The position numbers and the translations under genes were made by a program. A model generated the notes under the pieces. It was not told the DNA's origin, did no database searches, and worked only from the letters and a program-made list of their open reading frames with translations. Shown here in pieces: positions 62,292-64,000 of a stretch of 64,000 nucleotides of DNA (its first letter is position 1; each line of letters starts with the position of its first letter). Origin of the DNA: Rubritepida flocculans DSM 14296 (GTDB taxonomy: Bacteria > Pseudomonadota > Alphaproteobacteria > Acetobacterales > Acetobacteraceae); contig NZ_AUDH01000001.1 of NCBI RefSeq assembly GCF_000425365.1, positions 186,001 to 250,000 of the forward strand, read 5' to 3'.

Positions 62292-62313
62292 CGCCCGGCA
62301 CCCGGGCCGGGCG
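62292..62313. terminator. hairpin after the Dnd operon
   Basis: CGCCCGGC (62292-62299), loop ACCCGG, GCCGGGCG (62306-62313), beginning 3 bp after the last dnd gene. A second 7-bp stem, TTCGCCC/GGGCGAA, follows at 62344-62364. Together they probably end the operon. Confidence 0.55.
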
Positions 62314-62427
62314 TATCGCGGGCAGGGCGGGTGTCGCGGCCCCTTCGCCCTCTCGCGGGGCGAAAGCGGATGGCGCTGGCATAAGGCGCGCTCGCCATCC
62401 GCCGCCCGGCTGACTAGGCTCCGACGC

Positions 62428-63870
62428 ATGGCCCGGCGCGACCTCTCCTCCTCCCCCGCCGCGGCGCTGACCGGCGCCGTCACCGCCGCCATGGCCGCGC
62501 CCCCGCCGGAGTTCCCGCCCGAGGCGCCGCTCTTGGAGGTGCTGGCCGCCATGGCCACCGCGCGCGCCTCGGCCGTGCTGGCGGTGGACGCGATGCGCCG
62601 GCCGGTGGGCATCCTCACCGAGCAGGACGTGACGCGCCGCGTCGCCTTCCGCCTGCCGCCGGAGGCACCGCTCTCGGCGGCGATGACCGCCCCGCCCATC
62701 GCCTGCGCCGAGGATGCGGGGCTGTGGCGCGCGGTGGCGCTGCTGCGCGCGCACCGGCTGCGCCACCTGCCCGTGCTCGACGCCGCCGGGCGCTGCGTGG
62801 GGATGCTGCACCGCGCGGAAACCCTGGCCGCCGTCTCGGGCCGGCTGCTCGCGCATCTCGACGCGCTGGCGGGCGAGGACGCGGCGGTGAAATCCGCCCA
62901 GGCCGGCGTCGCCGCCGCGCTGCTGGCCGAGGGCGTGCCGGCGCGCGAGGTGGTGGCGCTGGTCAACGGCATCAACCTCGAGCTGCACCGCCGCGTGCTG
63001 GAGCGCGCGCTGGCCGAGCACGGCCCGCCGCCCCTGCCCTTCACGCTGCTGGTGATGGGCAGCCTCGGCCGCGGCGAGAGCCTGCTGCGCCCCGATCAGG
63101 ACAATGGCCTGATCCTCGAGGACTACCCCGACGCCGAGCATGAGCGGGTGGACGGCTGGTTCCGCGGCTTCAGCGAGAGCTTCGTCCAAGGCCTCGCGCA
63201 AGCGGGCTTCCCGCTGTGCAGCGGCGGCATCATGGCGCGCAACCCGCTGTGGCGGAAAAGCCTCGCGCAATGGAAGCGGCAGTTCGAGATCTGGGCGCAT
63301 CGCCGCGCGGGGGCGGCGCTGCTCTTCTCCGACATCGCTTTCGACTTCCGCCCCGCCTGGGGCGAGGCCGCGCCGGCCGCGGCGCTGCGCGCGCATCTGG
63401 GCCGCGTGCTGGCCGCCCAGCCCGCGCTGCTCGGCGCCATGGCGGCGCAGAACGCCTCGCTCACCGTCGGGCTCACGCTCTGGGGCGGCTTCACGGATGA
63501 CGAGCCGGGGCCCGGCACGCGCACCGACCTCAAGCTGCACGGGCTGATGCCGCTGGTCGCCGCGGCGCGGCTGCTGGCCTTGCGCGAGGGCGTGGAGGCC
63601 ACGGGCACGCCCGCGCGGCTGGATGCGCTGGTGGAGCGCCGCGCCCTGGCCGCGCGCGAGGCCGAGGCGCTGCACGACGCCTTCGACCGGCTGCTGGAGG
63701 TGGTCCTGCGCCAGCAGCTCGCCGATCACGAGGCCGGGCTGCCGCCCGGCAACCTGGTGGACACGGCGGCGCTGGAGAAGCCCGCGCGCAATGCGCTGCG
63801 CGACGGGCTGAAGGCGGTGCGCAGCTTCAGCCGCGGCGCCATCTCCGCGCTGACGGGGCAGCTCTGGTAG
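62428..63870 (+). CDS. DUF294 nucleotidyltransferase-like protein with CBS domains
   Basis: A 480-residue cytosolic protein. Two CBS domains span residues about 12-135 (PVGILTEQDVTRRVAFRLP, RLRHLPVLDAAGRCVGMLHRAETL) and should bind an adenine nucleotide. The DUF294 nucleotidyltransferase-like domain follows (LVMGSLGRGESLLRPDQDNGLIL, with GS-x3-RxE and D-x-D) and then the DUF294 C-terminal domain. Such GlnD-like proteins are often near acetate permease or an exonuclease gene. Target unknown. Convergent with the next gene, 1 bp apart. It is separated from the Dnd genes by hairpins and is probably not part of that system. Confidence 0.87.
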   Translation: MARRDLSSSPAAALTGAVTAAMAAPPPEFPPEAPLLEVLAAMATARASAVLAVDAMRRPVGILTEQDVTRRVAFRLPPEAPLSAAMTAPPIACAEDAGLWRAVALLRAHRLRHLPVLDAAGRCVGMLHRAETLAAVSGRLLAHLDALAGEDAAVKSAQAGVAAALLAEGVPAREVVALVNGINLELHRRVLERALAEHGPPPLPFTLLVMGSLGRGESLLRPDQDNGLILEDYPDAEHERVDGWFRGFSESFVQGLAQAGFPLCSGGIMARNPLWRKSLAQWKRQFEIWAHRRAGAALLFSDIAFDFRPAWGEAAPAAALRAHLGRVLAAQPALLGAMAAQNASLTVGLTLWGGFTDDEPGPGTRTDLKLHGLMPLVAAARLLALREGVEATGTPARLDALVERRALAAREAEALHDAFDRLLEVVLRQQLADHEAGLPPGNLVDTAALEKPARNALRDGLKAVRSFSRGAISALTGQLW

Positions 63871-63871
63871 G

Positions 63872-64000
63872 TCAGAAATGCTCCGCCGTCTCGGCGATCT
63901 GCGCCGTCATGCGGCTGCGGCGCACCAGCTCGTGCAGATCCTCCACGCCGCGTGCGGCGGCGCGGGCCAGAAGATGCACCCACAGCGCCGCCGTCGCCTC
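63872..64000 (-). CDS. C-terminal end of a gene running off the right edge
   Basis: The reverse strand is open from the edge to a stop at 63872. The visible residues are helical (TAALWVHLLARAAARGVEDL ... LVRRSRMTAQIAETAEHF). DUF294/CBS genes are often next to a DnaQ-like 3'-5' exonuclease gene, so that is a guess for this one; 42 residues do not allow an assignment. Confidence 0.45.
   Translation of the reverse strand, partial: EATAALWVHLLARAAARGVEDLHELVRRSRMTAQIAETAEHF

Noticed and set aside
57197-62427. Dnd operon as a clear foreign island by composition
   Set aside because: Codon use and GC look like the flanks by eye, so transfer cannot be argued from composition here; only gene content suggests it.

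Overview
The window is a very GC-rich (low-to-mid 70s % by eye) bacterial chromosome segment with dense, tightly coupled genes (many ATGA, GTGA and TGATG stop/start overlaps). The gene families point to an alphaproteobacterium, most likely Acetobacteraceae (Roseomonas and relatives): Bug-type tripartite-tricarboxylate binding proteins, CaiB/GctAB CoA-transferases, hydantoinase A/B, MlrC-like M81 peptidase, a CoxD/CoxE-like pair, GrpE/HrcA, and a B. subtilis-type PurF with [4Fe-4S] cysteines. The lineage is inferred; there is no rRNA in the window.

Layout. 1-5880: a 2-aminoethylphosphonate-type cluster (FAD oxidoreductase on the minus strand; binding protein, ATPase and permease on plus) whose permease is split by an IS110/IS1111-type insertion at about 4107-5505. 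5896-13600: amino-acid/amine enzymes (DSD1-type PLP enzyme, flavin amine oxidase), two tandem Bug binding proteins (one frameshifted), a Baeyer-Villiger monooxygenase and SelO. 13680-19321: MlrC-like protein, radA, cvpA-purF and an SDR. 19486-19562: tRNA-Arg(CCG). 19611-22410: three-gene CoA-transferase operon. 22474-32464: Rmf-like small protein, thioesterase-MFS pair, alanine dehydrogenase facing a universal stress protein, folE, a TPP enzyme, and fdhD-mobA. 32483-36243: hydantoinase/oxoprolinase B-A pair. 36315-40270: SMP-30 lactonase, CDF-like protein, grpE, hrcA, HAD hydrolase. 40414-44313: four-gene operon joining an NMT1/THI5-type ABC importer to a cytosine-deaminase-like amidohydrolase. 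44479-45659: two head-to-head NAD(P)H:quinone-oxidoreductase paralogs. 46321-51741: CoxE/CoxD-like pair, rppH, divergent polysaccharide deacetylase and ctpA. 51905-57196: NeuD-like acyltransferase, D-aminopeptidase-like hydrolase, aminotransferase and Ldh-type dehydrogenase.

57321-62289 is the most striking block: a compact DNA-phosphorothioation (Dnd) operon made of dndC, a 67-residue small protein, dndD, and a protein that appears to fuse a DndE domain to a HerA/DUF87 ATPase. No dndA, dndB or dndFGH lies beside it. A C17 homopolymer begins 16 nt after the first base of the dndC start codon; any one-base slip would end translation early, so the backbone modification looks phase-variable. A DUF294/CBS protein and the tail of a further gene close the window.

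The spaces between genes also carry structure. Two copies of a roughly 165-bp multi-stem repeat sit between convergent genes and show compensatory stem changes; shorter relatives occur at 19318, 23849 and 37852. At two convergent pairs the two opposing TGA stop codons form the ends or centre of a palindrome. A TTGCG-N4-CGCAA palindrome lies between alanine dehydrogenase and the universal stress protein. The non-coding end of the IS is a good candidate for an IS1111-type guide (bridge/seek) RNA.
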